From Cyrtodaria siliqua (taxonomy: Eukaryota; Mollusca; Bivalvia; Adapedonta; Hiatellidae), in NCBI GenBank assembly GCA_037043455.1, contig JAWPHD010005586.1:96382-160381 (forward strand): DNA of 64,000 bases. Direction: 5' to 3'. Shown one piece after another: positions 22,841-34,029 of this stretch. A program made the translations under genes and the position numbers. The stretch's first letter is position 1. Every line of letters begins with the position of its first letter. The notes below the pieces were generated by a model that ran no database searches, was not told where the DNA came from, and saw nothing but the letters and a program-made list of their open reading frames with translations.

Positions 22841-24391
22841 ATGTACTTTCCTATTGACATTGAGACCCCTGGCTTGGGTAAGCTAATCCTTTATGTTTGA
22901 TCATTTCATAGAACGTAACTTGCAAAAAATTAATGGCGATTATAATAAAATAATATGCAAGAAGTATACTAAGCAGGGCATTATTGAGTATACCCATAGT
23001 GCTAGAGATGCATAGTATTGTTTTATTATGCGGATGATAATATTTACACGGGTGATAAAATCAACTGCATTTGATCTATTTAGTTGTTTGTGGTTTTTTT
23101 GTTGTTTTTTTACAAAATTCTATCAAATATTGTGAGCGTAATTATGTAGATATCGAGTAGAGCTCATGCAAATACATGATTCTAACCACCGAGCGGCCAG
23201 CGTTGACACAAACAATCATAAACTTGAGTTCCCGACAGCACTGCTGAGATTTGAATAAAATTGAATTTAATTGATTTTTAAAACTTCCCACACGCCGTTC
23301 GTTCAATGTAAATTGTATTAAAGGGTCATATAACACTACTGATTTATCAGTCTTGTTACCATATATGTTTTAATCGATAATTAAAAAACAATATTCACCA
23401 ATATAATAGTGTCGTTGTTTTTTGTTTCGCCTAAAATTCCTAAAACAATCTTACGCATTTAATATAATCTGAGAATCTATATAATATTTAAAGAGAAAAC
23501 GCCGATATTGTCATATGCCCATTTAATGTGTTACACACATACATGTATACAATGTGTCTATAGTTATGTGTGTATGCTACATAAACTGTGATACAATAAG
23601 AATCTCTTTCTTGCAGGAATTGACTGTAGTATTATTCAACTTGCAGCAAAGCATTTGACAACAGGAGAGACTTTCAACAAATATGTTCAGCCGGCTAGCG
23701 GTTTTATTCCGAAAAACATTAAAAAATAACGGAAATTGAAATTCATGGCGGAACTATGTTCCATCAAATGTCTCCAGTTCCTTCGGTTCCACTTAAAAGA
23801 GCATTAGACGAATTTAAAACATGGCTCTTAAAATTTAGTACACCTGTATTGGTTGCCCATAATGCTCAATTTGACGCTAAAATTTTAATTAACAGTTGCA
23901 CGGAAAAAGCCATCACTTTGACAAACATTGTTGGTTTTTCCGATAGCCTCAAACTATTCAAGCTTGTGTTTCCAGGCATGCCAAATTATCGACAGTCAAA
24001 ACTTGTTAAGGAAAAACTCAACACAGGCTATAACGAACATAATGCCATTGCAGATGTAACTGCTCTTGTGGACTTGCTGGACATCGCTGACAACTTTGAA
24101 AGTTTGCTAACTATCTTTTCAGTCAATGATGTTACATACAAAAACAACCAAATTAAAAAACAAAAACGATATTTATCATCGTATTCAGACTTGATTGAAA
24201 GAAAAGTTATTTCCAAAACTCACTCAAAACAACTAGCTTCAAGTGGTTTAGGTTTGAGCCATATAAATACTGTGTGCAAAAGATCTGGTATAGATGGTCT
24301 GACAACGCTGCTGAAGGACAGGTTACAGAAACCTTCAAAACTTGTTTATTCACTTTTTTCGGAACTAGGTGCAGACGAAAAGGTGCTGTAA
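22841..24391 (+). CDS. DEDDh-family exonuclease, two exons, one 1-nt frame break
   Basis: Role: the DEDDh (EXOIII / PolC-epsilon-like) fold removes nucleotides 3'-5' from DNA or RNA using two metal ions.
Exon 1 (22841-22877) starts MYFPIDIETPGLG and carries Exo I (D-I-E-T). Its donor is G|GTAAGC. The intron is 22878-23616, ending TTTCTTGCAG. Exon 2 (23617-24391) continues in phase (GIDCSIIQLAAKHL). It has Exo II (VAHNAQFDAKIL) and Exo III with the catalytic His (NEHNAIADVTAL). A C-terminal extension of about 100 residues (...KQLASSGLGLSHINTVCKRS...) follows, which I cannot assign to a domain.
The frame breaks at the A6 run 23721-23726, where a TAA follows directly. Losing one A explains it, since ITEIEIHGG is read in the next frame, which then stays open to 24391. 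Intact length would be about 270 residues. It may be a freshly broken gene, an A-run sequencing error, or (less likely) a site of frameshifting. The start was chosen because this ATG is directly upstream of Exo I and just inside the TIR. Apart from the single indel the frame is clean, so decay is slight. Confidence 0.8.
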
Positions 24392-25110
24392 ATATGAAAA
24401 TATGAAAATAATCATTCAAGTTTACGGAAAGACCAGCCCGTTGTATGAATATAGAAGTGTAAAGGTTAAGTTATCTTTGCAAAGAGAAATACATACATAA
24501 ACACATACACTGAAAACCGAATCAGCACTTATTATATTATATACTGAAAGGAAAAAGAAACGCATAATGGGTATTTCCGCTATATATTGTATGTTTATTA
24601 TGCTGCTGCTAATCGAATGGTACATGGCGACATTAGGCCTGTCCTTTCGGAAAGAAAGTTTAAACAGCACCAAACACAACAATGGTTACCCCTTTAAAGT
24701 TTCATTATCGACAGAATGCGCATTTGGCTCAAGCAAGTAAGCAAACTTAGGCTTTAAATGTTGCAATCTATTAACATTAAACATAATACTGAAATGGCTT
24801 CACTTTTTCAAGCGAAACTTCAACATGAATGCATTTCTTGTAACAAAGTATACGTTGATTAAAAGGTCTACTACATGGCAGAGTTGTTCTTTCTGTAATT
24901 AGCTGTAGCCCCTTTTTGTACAAAACACGTTGAGATATATCTGGGATATTACGCGAAATTAGGTGTGTATAATAGTGTAGTATAGGCAATTGTGTGAGTA
25001 TGCGTTTCTTTTTTCCTTTCAGTATATGAACGAGAACAACTATTTAATGAATCGGACGCTTCCTATTTTACGGATTACTTCCGAGAGACATCGATTGTTT
25101 ATTCCAAGTC
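24392..25110. other. Element interior, no recognised gene
   Basis: AT-rich. Minus-strand open frames (24422-24682, 24777-24989) show no recognisable domain. No polyadenylation AATAAA was noticed directly after the exonuclease stop. Confidence 0.4.
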
Positions 25111-25112
25111 TA

Positions 25113-25257
25113 TAATTGAATTGAATTGGGTTTTAAGGCGCACCAACACATGAAAGGTTAATGGCGCCTAACAGGCATGAACATGCCAGGCTCATCCTCC
25201 ATGTACATTGAGATAAAATATGGAAAATGGGCCTAGAACCTTCTCACCCTGAAATTA
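25113..25257 (-). mobile_element. SINE-like element, family C (5'-truncated), inside the exonuclease element
   Basis: On the minus strand it reads 'agaaggttctaggcccattttcc...gagcctggcatgttcatgcctgttaggcgccat', then GTGTTGGTGCGCCTTAAAAC and CCAATTCAATTCAAT. The same block occurs at 31841-32060, 57355-57590 and 57776-58020. Confidence 0.75.
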
Positions 25258-25727
25258 TATATCTAGACATAATACCATTAGTTATGAAAATGATGTGTTT
25301 GGGTGTTAATAGTCATGTGTTGCATATCCCGTCTATTTCTGAATTTAATACATGTATATTCATAACCATTTTCCAATCATTATTTTGTGTTTTGCTATGC
25401 GGTGCCTATTAACATATATGTTTGTATGTATTATTTCCTCATGATGGCATGTGTACGAATTGAGCAAATAAAAAGAATAGTTGATTTGATATTTGAATCG
25501 ATTTGAATGATCATTCTTACCCAAACAGCAACTTTGACAACACATGCTGTTTAAGACGGGTCGCAAACAGATAATAAACAGGTAAAATAACACCAGTAAA
25601 ATTTGCAACTAAACGACTTTACTTCTTACAACATATTTAATGAATTAAACAGTTCAATAACATGAACACACGATCTTGAATTAGTTAACAATAGTAATAC
25701 AAAGTAAACATCGCGCGTCAAAACTCG

Positions 25728-26296
25728 TGACGTCAACGTCATTTTAAACAAACCTATAAAACGACGCCGTAATTTTAATACTTTCTATAAACTTTAAAAG
25801 TTTGATCAAAATCTGACTCGATGACCCCTCTTTATTTTTACATTTATCAAAGCAGGGAATTTCAACGAATGTGATGGCATAGAAAAATATATATGTCATC
25901 ACGCTTACTTTTAAGTAAAAAAGCGATAACATGTAAAAATCCTCTCGATTTTGTAGTCACCGCGTGGTACCCCTTACGTAAAGAAATGCACTCACGATAA
26001 AGAGATATAGCTGTTTTTTAAATATATTACGTGCATTACGTTTATAAATCATTGTGATTCCAAATGATGTGATTTTTTTAACTTTTGACTAAATTCTAGT
26101 ACATTTCCCTAAGAAAACGGTAAAATTCGTCGTAAAAATAGGCACCGCCAGAGGGTGCTATTTAGGAATCCGATGTTTATTTTAAACAATTTAAAATTAG
26201 TACTGATGGAAAGCAGAAACAATAACATACATACAGGTAAAACATTTTCTCAATACACACGATTTTGATTATTCCCAAGTAACCCCGCCAGCTACC
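25728..26296 (-). repeat. Right terminal inverted repeat (569 bp)
   Basis: Inverted copy of 22246-22819, ending GTAACCCCGCCAGCTACC before TTAA. Confidence 0.9.
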
Positions 26297-26300
26297 TTAA

Positions 26301-27190
26301 ACTGACCTGTTCTTACTGTTTCCTTAGAGTTCGAGGGTAACATCACAAGTGTTGTGCTTGTCTTATTGATGTTATACGCCATTTGCGAAGAACCAACCAA
26401 TTACGAATTCCGAAACGGAGGGGCCATTTACGAATATTCTTATTTATTGTATTTTACCAAATAAAAACACATACAAATGCTTGTTTTCGTAATTTTAGTA
26501 CAAACATGTTTGGTTTTATAAATAAAAAGCTTCTGGAATAAACAGAGTATGTTAAAAATCACAAATCGTGATGTTCGGATTTCAGAATACTGTAGGATCT
26601 GAAAAGTCCATGTAGAACGATCTTTTTAACCCTGTTTAATAGTAATGAGGCCGTTGCAATCTTTCCTTTATTATTAATTCAATAATAAGATTTATAGAAT
26701 GGTATTACCAGAAACTGTAAATAGCCTTAGGTTAGGGTACTTGGAGAAAAGAATCGTCAACGCTACAAAGAGAAGGGACATGCGCAGTGAAGCAGCCTTC
26801 ACAAAATGGCGTTTTGAGTAGCAGACTCAGATGGGTGTAGCAAATCATCATAAGACGACCAATGGTAGGAAGATGGTAACTGTCCATTGAATGTGTGTGG
26901 TACAACGACTTGTTTTATGTTGATTTATATGTTTAGAATACTTCCAGGTTATGAAGGTGTGATGAAATTAAATGCGAGGCAGTTGGCTTTGCCGAGTTGG
27001 TGGGTGGGGCACCTGTAGTAAATATCTTATAAATTTGCTTTTTTATTATCTGATGTTCAATATTGCTGCATATGATGCTCGCCAAAAAGGAAAAATAACA
27101 TAATATTGTCGTTTATCACACTGTCACTATATTTGTATCATGCTATCGTTCGGAATGTTTGGTAAAGGATTTGTTATTCATCCTTGCCAT
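26301..27190. other. No recognised feature
   Basis: AT-rich. Nothing supported. Confidence 0.5.
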
Positions 27191-27205
27191 TTACCATACC
27201 AGTAC

Positions 27206-27729
27206 CATAGGGGTCCGGCTCATGTGCTTTGTCGGTAAATACCAGTTGAAATCGAACAAAAGTGTCCTAAATGATTTGGGAAGACATCCGAGTCCAGCAC
27301 CCATATCAGCCAGGGGCGTAGCTTGGCCTTTTTGACGGCATAGGCCAGCAGTTAAAGTTATTATGCTAGTGGGGTCCGGGGACATGCACCTTATATTTTA
27401 GACTTTAAGAAGGGCAAAGATAACTAAACAAATATATATGAAAATGATATTTTCTTGTTACTACGCCTCCTGTACAGCCCCGCCATCCCCCTCCCCCACC
27501 CACCCCGATTTTTATTGCATTTTTTAGAATTTTTAATTTTTCTATTTCTGAAAATTAGGCAATGTCAGCACCCATATCATAGACTCGGATGTCTTCCCAA
27601 CTCATGTAGGGCACTTTTGTATTCTATGATATGGGTGCTGGACTCGGATGTCTTCCCAACTCATGTAGGACACTTTTGTTCGATTTCAACTGGTATTTAC
27701 CGACAAAGCACATGAGCCGGACCCCTATG
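27206..27729. mobile_element. 524-bp hAT-like MITE with 103-bp TIRs and 8-bp target duplication
   Basis: ACCAGTAC at 27198-27205 is repeated at 27730-27737. TIRs 27206-27308 and 27627-27729 begin CATAGGGGTCCGGCTCATGT and are nearly identical, each 103 bp. A partial extra copy of the inner TIR sequence lies at about 27573-27626, in the same direction as the right TIR. There is no ORF. An 8-bp duplication with CA.. termini fits the hAT superfamily. Confidence 0.88.
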
Positions 27730-27739
27730 ACCAGTACAT

Positions 27740-28180
27740 GTACTGTACTGAAGTCTGTTCTGACATAAAACCCTGATCATGGCATATCCGATTGAAATTT
27801 GTCTCTGAATTTTTATTTATTCATTGGAATCACTGCCAGTGTGTGAAACTTTCTAAAAGATATCCCGTATAATCCCCCAAATATAACTTGTGGTGAACAA
27901 ATCTGTCTCATTCATTATTTTTCGTGCAACAGACATCAAGTTTCACAAAGAAAATATTTTTAACATGTTTAAGAAAATTCATCAAGTTCTACAGTCAGGT
28001 CCAGAGGGGTCCTGCTACACATGCAGAGCTATGTAAAATTAACTGTGTTGTGAAAAGGTTGACGTCTTTGTGTGCTTTTTTTACATACAGACTTTTATAG
28101 ATGGAACCTAGACCGCGTATATAAAAAAGTGTCTAGACGTTCTTCCCCGCGAATAAGCATGAGGTCTCATGCAATCTCAG
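27740..28180. other. No recognised feature
   Basis: Nothing supported. Confidence 0.45.
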
Positions 28181-28184
28181 GTCC

Positions 28185-28292
28185 CGGGTCGTTTCGCACA
28201 CTTTCCCATTCGCGCATCGGTCGTTTCGCACATCGGTCGTTTCGCACATCATTTTGATAGTCGTTTCGCCCACTAAGTCGTTTCGCCCATCA
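28185..28292 (+). repeat. GTCGTTTCGC-motif block, left partner of an inverted pair
   Basis: Five copies of (G)GTCGTTTCGCAC or GTCGTTTCGCCCA with short spacers (ATCG, ATCATTTTGATA, CTAA). The reverse complement of 38908-38979 shows the same order: ..CGGGTCGTTTCGCACATCGG.., GATAGTCGTTTCGCCCATCA, GTAGTCGTTTCGCCCACC. Confidence 0.75.
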
Positions 28293-28299
28293 TCTATCA

Positions 28300-29825
28300 G
28301 GTATTGTATTTGATTGTGAATTGTGAATGAGTTTTATTAAACTGTGAATAATAAATTAAGGGAGAATCATAATGATATTTTTGTTGTTGTTATTGAATGT
28401 TTGTTTATACTGTTATATTATTTACACTAATTATATATTATCTGTCAAAAAAAAGTTAAAATTACTCATAACTGTTATCATACCAAGGAATTTTGAGAAA
28501 AAACAATGTTAATGCCATTTATCTTTTATATGGCTCGATAAAAAACTGCACCATTTTAGTATATTTTAGAGAATTTAATTTCCTATCGGAATTTAAAATA
28601 AAATTTGCTGGTCATCGGAATATTTGTTTCAGTATACTTCCTTTATTGGCCTCAAACCCCTTTGGAAAATAAAAACATTAACATAACGACGTCGACGTTA
28701 TTTATATTAAAATAATGTATATTGTACATGTCGGTGATATATCAATAAATATTTTTAAATAATCGACTTTCCATAGTATAATAGTGATAGTAACCTGCTA
28801 GGCGGAATGTACATGCTATTCAACATAAATTGTTGGTGGGTTGGTAGGGGTTTCCTACATTTAGCTTCGCATGAAGTGAAGCCCAGCACATTATAGTACA
28901 CATATCGTAATAAGCTTCTCGGAACGAAGCCCCACGTATCTTCAAACAACTTCAAGTTTTACAACATTATGATAAATAGTTTGGTAACATAGCGAACTGG
29001 TGTTGCAAATCCCAAAATAATGTCGAGATCAGCGAGGTACAAAGTGTCCCTCGTGAAGACATATTTTCGCATATTTATATGTTTAAGAAACTAACCGCCA
29101 AATAATGGCAAAATTACACTACACAACCGTTTATCAAAACTCTATCCAGGTATTCAGGTCATATAATAATGTATATGTACCAATTAAAGGTATAGGTTTA
29201 TTCACGGGTTCTTACAATAATTGTGTTATTGAATATGCGTAAATGAAGTATGACTTGGTAACTATTAATTCGGCGGTCCAATTTCGTTGTTTGGTATGGC
29301 TGGTTAAAACCATTTATAGTGTGTCTATAGAGTTGGGATTCAAAAATATGTAAGTTGTATATATATATGTCGGTGAAGTACATGAAGAATGTCCGCAAAT
29401 GAGATTGGGTTTTATTGCTTAAAACATGTTACCAATGTATACATTATTAAACAACGAATAAGCAGCTGAACATTTACAAAAAACTGATATTAATATGCAT
29501 GATAAAAACAATTTAAGAATTAAATACGTTTGATGCTTTATCCATTAACTTTCAGATATCATCTTGACGTAAGTTGTGGTGTTTTGTTTCAGTAATACAG
29601 ACATTATCGGAACAAAAATGTGTGCTCGTAAGATAGAATGATGACTGCAATAACCTTAAACATTTAGAACATATTTGGGGATAATAACTGCAAACATCGG
29701 ATTGCAAGTATGATGTAATTAAATCTTAACTTAATAATATAGAGTTGCGTGACAGATATCATCTGACACAATGATAGGACGCCTTATGAAATACTAAACC
29801 ATCTGAAATATTTGGGAAATTCCCC
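28300..29825. other. No recognised feature
   Basis: Strongly AT-rich with scattered short open frames. No gene supported. Confidence 0.45.
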
Positions 29826-29830
29826 TACAT

Positions 29831-29866
29831 CAGTGAAGTAATAAGACTTCACTTATTACTTCACTG
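29831..29866. repeat. Perfect 15-bp hairpin
   Basis: CAGTGAAGTAATAAG, 6-nt loop ACTTCA, then CTTATTACTTCACTG. Confidence 0.9.
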
Positions 29867-29869
29867 CCT

Positions 29870-31255
29870 ACATCTATCTTCCCACCTGCATGTTACTGTA
29901 TTACGCTACATGTTCAACAATAAACACGCAACTAAGATATATATTCCCTTCAATATAGCAATGAGACAGAAGAACACAGTACAATAGCAAATAATTTGAG
30001 GATTTGTGAAAAGTGTGTGTGTTAGTAAATGAGCCGACAGATGATTCTTGACCGAGGTATTTTGCATATGCCAGTTTGGTATTTAAATATTTGCATGTAC
30101 TTACATAAACATATTGTTTAAAAACATTTTCAAATATAAGAAAGTATGGAAAGCCGTTTGGTTTTTAGCGGGGGTCCCAAACGGTTTTCCATAAAGAAAG
30201 ACAATTTAACAACACGGCTTAAAATCAAAATAATCATCTTTGACAAAACATGTGTATTACACTTTACCATGGATTATTACCGAAATCACTTTTGAGATTG
30301 CCAAACGTGTACGTTTGGAACAAGTTTTGTTCCCCTGCGAGCATACTGGTAATTGTTTAGCCAATGACAGATAGACTCGATACGAAAACCATGCTGTATT
30401 ACTGCGATACAACAACTTTTGGATTTTTTCTTCAGATGGCGGGAGGTATACAGTACTGGTTCTACCTAGTAAACAATACGGTGATATGCCTCTACCACAA
30501 ACACATCGACCGTCATATATGGCCTAACATGTGGCAGTGCTAAGATTTACATAAAACACCTTTCAACCAAAACAAAACCAATTAAAAACAAGATATCCGG
30601 ATAGACGGACGGACGGACAGACAGAGACAGTCAAGTGAATAATTTTTTTGAAACTCAGTCTCCAATGGCCTGAAATATACACAAGATAGCATGATTTGGG
30701 ATGTTGCAAAAAAATAGCCACTCCTGGCTTACGCCGTTCATCATATATTTGGCCGTACCAATAAAAAATCCATGGGTACGCCCCTGAATATATATATATT
30801 CAGGCTTAAAATATATATATATATTTTAGCCTGAATAAAACTGATTATCATTGATAACATTGTAGGATTGTATAATATATTGTAGTGTTGTCTTTTTTTG
30901 CGTGTGTTTTTATTAGAGCATATTATATATGTTTTTATTGTTACGTAGGCCAACATATTTTATTCATAATTGAATGAATAAAAATAGGTTGTTTCCGGTT
31001 AGTTCCAACGAGGAGGTGTAACTAGGATTTCATTGCTGACGTTTTAAAATTCTTGCGTAATGTTTACAGTACATTTCAACATTTCAAAATATACATTTTT
31101 TTTCTCATTTTTTTTTTGTGCGTGTCTCTTTCTTTTCATTTTTTTTTTGGTGCAATTGTGCACATCTTTTCACACATCTTTTTTTATATATATATTTTGT
31201 TGTGTGTTTTCGTGGTGCGTTTGTGCACATCTTTGGACACTTTTTTGTATATATA
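29870..31255. other. AT-rich, with small hairpins and an AT microsatellite
   Basis: Contains a fragment of SINE core (tactggttctacctag, about 30455), an AT-repeat hairpin at 30783-30836 (CCTGAATATATATATATTCAGG and related), and T-rich tracts at 31095-31250. No gene is seen. Confidence 0.55.
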
Positions 31256-31261
31256 TGTTAT

Positions 31262-31327
31262 GCGCAAAATAAGAATATGGACAATTCCGGAATTGCTCTG
31301 CGCAAAGTAAGAATTCTTAAAATGCGC
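31262..31327 (+). repeat. Inverted repeat, left arm (66 bp) of an inner pair
   Basis: GCGCAAAATAAGAATATGG.. to ..TTCTTAAAATGCGC matches the reverse complement of 36117-36182 with about four mismatches. Both sides continue inward with further 'attccggaatagtcc' and 'gcgcaaagtaggaat' units (to about 31465 and from about 36005), so the similarity extends less regularly beyond 66 bp. Confidence 0.8.
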
Positions 31328-31840
31328 GGCATTATCGGAATTCTCAAAATGCCCGGTTCAATTCCGGAATAGTCCGTGCGCAAAGTAGGAATTGGGACAA
31401 AGTAAGAATATGTTCGTTATCGTCAGTGCGCAAGGTAGGAAATGGAACAAAGTAGGAATATTTTCGTTAATCATATTTGCGAGTATACACTTTGATTTTT
31501 GTTTGCTTCGTTCAAATAGTCAACATATCAGCAATATATTATTATAAGAAATTCTAAAGTAAAATAGCTATTTAATCCAGAAAATATGATGCATACGTCA
31601 GTAGGTAAAGCTAAAACAATTTTATTTTGAAATATACGTACGTATAGTTAAAATCGCTAACCTACTGTGATTTAGTTTGCTAAATGCGTTTGACAAAAGA
31701 GCATACAAATACTTAAATGTGTGTGTTCATTTTAAGCCGACAACCGTGGGTGTTTTTACATACCGATTAGGATATCCGCGTTTTACATTCCGGATAGAAA
31801 GTATTTTTCTTGCATTCGGGATAAGGCTTTCAACGTTTTA

Positions 31841-32060
31841 CTTTGAATTGAATTGGATTTTAAGGCGCACCAACACATGAAAGGTTATATGACGCCTAAG
31901 ATGAATGAAAATGCCAGGCTCATCCTCCACTTACATCAAGATAAAATATGTAGAATGGGCCTAGAACTTTCTTACCTGCAGAGTTGCTGCCATTTATGAT
32001 GGAGCCACGTTTCCACGTTTGACGCGGTGTCATGACCTTGAATGAGCATGGTAAAAAATG
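31841..32060 (-). mobile_element. SINE-like element, family C (longer copy)
   Basis: The minus strand includes the upstream block (AACGTGGCTCCATCATAAAT, GGCAGCAACTCTGCAGGTAA) and the body, then GTTGGTGCGCCTTAAAATCC and AATTCAATTCAA. The 5' limit is uncertain. Confidence 0.7.
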
Positions 32061-32240
32061 AAAAAATAATATGAATGTGTGGCGGGGGTGGTCCTACCTC
32101 TGCATGTGATGGTGTGTTTGCAGTGGTTGTATTCTTAGACCCCGGCAACCTCACGGGGATCCGCGTATTACACGGTGGATGGATGCAAGAATATTCATAA
32201 TCGCTAAATATTAAATTAATAACTAACTCAGAACACAATA

Positions 32241-32281
32241 ATAACTAACGTTGCGACGTAATAACTAACGTTGCGACGTTG
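32241..32281. repeat. 20-bp direct duplication
   Basis: TAATAACTAACGTTGCGACG occurs twice in tandem. Confidence 0.9.
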
Positions 32282-32469
32282 AGTGATGGCGTCAGTAAAC
32301 TGACTTAAAATGTATTCTAATACACCCGCACTATACAGCCTAGTTTAGAATATCTCGTTATATTGAACGATATATCACTGTAATTTTTGCAACGTTAGGA
32401 GAATAAGCAAGGCAATGCGAAAGATTTCAGATGTGTGCGTTATTTTCACATTTTAGGGGTATTAGAATA

Positions 32470-32604
32470 GAAATAGAACATCGTTTACGGTGAATTATCT
32501 ATAATATATCACGGTTTGTCGGTCAATTGTAAACAATAATTTACAATTAAACTCCAAACCGTGATATATTAAACGATAATTCACAGTAAACGATGTTCTA
32601 TTTC
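32470..32604. repeat. 135-bp palindrome
   Basis: Left AAATAGAACATCGTTTAC.. pairs with right ..GTAAACGATGTTCTATTT. Inner ATATATCACGGTTT/AAACCGTGATATAT also pairs, as does TTGTAAA..TTTACAA round the loop. Confidence 0.9.
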
Positions 32605-32636
32605 TTAAATAAATAGATTAGTTAACTGCCCGAATC

Positions 32637-32756
32637 GATTATTGGGTAATCCTTCACTCGATGGTAGACGTGTTTTGTTTTTTCACTCACTCTCATACGC
32701 TCGTTCGTGAAAAGAACTACACGTCTATACCGCTCTTGAAGGATTTCCCTATAATC
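32637..32756. repeat. 120-bp imperfect palindrome
   Basis: GATTATTGGGTAATCCTTCA pairs with TGAAGGATTTCCCTATAATC. Inner GGTAGACGTGT/ACACGTCTATACC and TTTTTTCACTCA../..TTCGTGAAAAGAA also pair. It lies 33 bp from the previous palindrome. Confidence 0.85.
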
Positions 32757-32759
32757 CAT

Positions 32760-33910
32760 CCCAGCATTTAAATAATCTCTATATTGATGGTCTAGAATTA
32801 TAACGTCGTAAGTGAAAAATCATAGTTTTCGGGAAAGTGAAAAAAACGAACTGACAGTAACAACTGTGTGAATTCTCTGAAAAATCTCATATGACATAAG
32901 CTGTAGTTTGCTTTCTCATAAAACAAAATATTTGTTATTTCAAAAAAAAAATTGACTTTGTTATCTGAGCAATTGCACTTACGACCTTATGTTATTAAAT
33001 ATTCGGAAAGGAAGATGTTCATAAATTTTTTGTATCTGGCAGTTAGACTTTTTAAAATATGGTCAAAGCGATTACTAAACCACTGTAAGTGCCTTATAAA
33101 AGTTTATTAGTTCATGCTACACTGTTGGTCGAAATGTAGAATGCAAATGGGAACATGCGTGTGATGACAACATTGCAATATTATATATTAGAAATTGTTC
33201 TATTTTTTAAAGTTAAATCAAACGGATATAAAAAAAAAAATGCTCTTATTATTATAAATTTAATTAAATAATAATGGTCTCTTAACATACAAATAGGATT
33301 AATTTAATTAAATAGTAATGGTTACGTAACACACAAATAGAGACACGAATTATGTTTCAAATTAATTGTTGTAACAATTATAACATTTAATAACAGAGAA
33401 CTGGGAGTTGTATTCACTAATGAAAAGAAAACTAATCAATCACGAACAAACACTAACACATGGTCCTATACCCTCTGTAGTCTATAACGTTACATTGTAT
33501 TTACCGACTATCTTTTAAAAATGTAAAACTATTCAATTCATAACCAGACATTTAATTTGATATGTCTGGCTTTAAATTAGAAGAGCGACGTTAATAATGC
33601 ATATCTTTTAGTGCATTTTGAAAGCCCGATTGTGAAAAGATCTGGGTGCAAGAGATTGTATTACCATCAAAATAATGACACAGGTTAAATATCCACAAAC
33701 AACGAGATTATATCATCGTAGCAGTTGTACATTTACATGCACGCTTAACCATAATAAGGTCGTATGTACCAGTTAAGACCCAAATGTTTATAAATATTAA
33801 GGTCGTATCTACCACTTACAACCTTGTATGATTATAGCCTTGTAGTTACGACCTTTTTGCGAAATATAGCACATCTGCTACACTGGGAGAAAAATAATCC
33901 ATCACGAGTT
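32760..33910. other. No recognised feature
   Basis: AT-rich. A partial direct repeat 'aattaaataNtaatggt' is seen at 33262-33320. No gene is supported. Confidence 0.5.
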
Positions 33911-33918
33911 ATCCACGT

Positions 33919-34026
33919 GAGATAGGGAAATCTCACCTCACCCTCGAGATCAGAACTGTAACCAGGAACTCGGCAGAGCCTCGTCCCTGGTTGCCATTCT
34001 GACCCCTCGGGTGAGCTTTCCCTATG
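33919..34026. repeat. Palindrome, full copy of the 3985-4053 family
   Basis: GAGATAGGGAAATCTCAC, CAGAACTGTAACCAGG and GGCAGAGCC on the left are mirrored by CCTGGTTGCCATTCTG, CTCGGGTGAG and TTTCCCTAT on the right. Confidence 0.8.
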
Positions 34027-34029
34027 TTA

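Larger units (their letters stand above)
22246..26296 (+). mobile_element. 4.05-kb TTAA-flanked element with ~570-bp TIRs carrying an exonuclease gene
   Basis: TTAA at 22242-22245 and at 26297-26300 bracket inverted ends beginning GGTAGCTGGCGGGGTTAC. The left TIR spans 22246-22819 and the right 25728-26296, inverted and closely similar with scattered substitutions and small indels. The 2.9-kb interior holds a split DEDDh exonuclease gene (22841-24391) and a SINE fragment (25113-25257), and no visible transposase. TTAA flanks and terminal inverted repeats are known for piggyBac and Kolobok elements; TTAA is palindromic, so it could formally be part of the TIR. Two readings are possible: a non-autonomous DNA element with captured nuclease, or a lineage in which the nuclease is a normal component. 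Confidence 0.85.

Noticed and set aside
23721..23727. Programmed -1 ribosomal frameshift in the exonuclease
   Set aside because: The A6-T context is not a canonical X XXY YYZ heptamer; loss of one A is simpler. Not excluded without sibling copies.
24422..24989. Minus-strand open frames inside the TTAA element as a second gene
   Set aside because: Short, no domain recognised, no splice or start evidence.
25744..25932. 62-residue hydrophobic open frame in the right TIR, also partly readable in the left TIR
   Set aside because: Two differences between the TIR copies are synonymous in this frame, but an indel then ends the shared frame, and two changes are too few to infer coding constraint.
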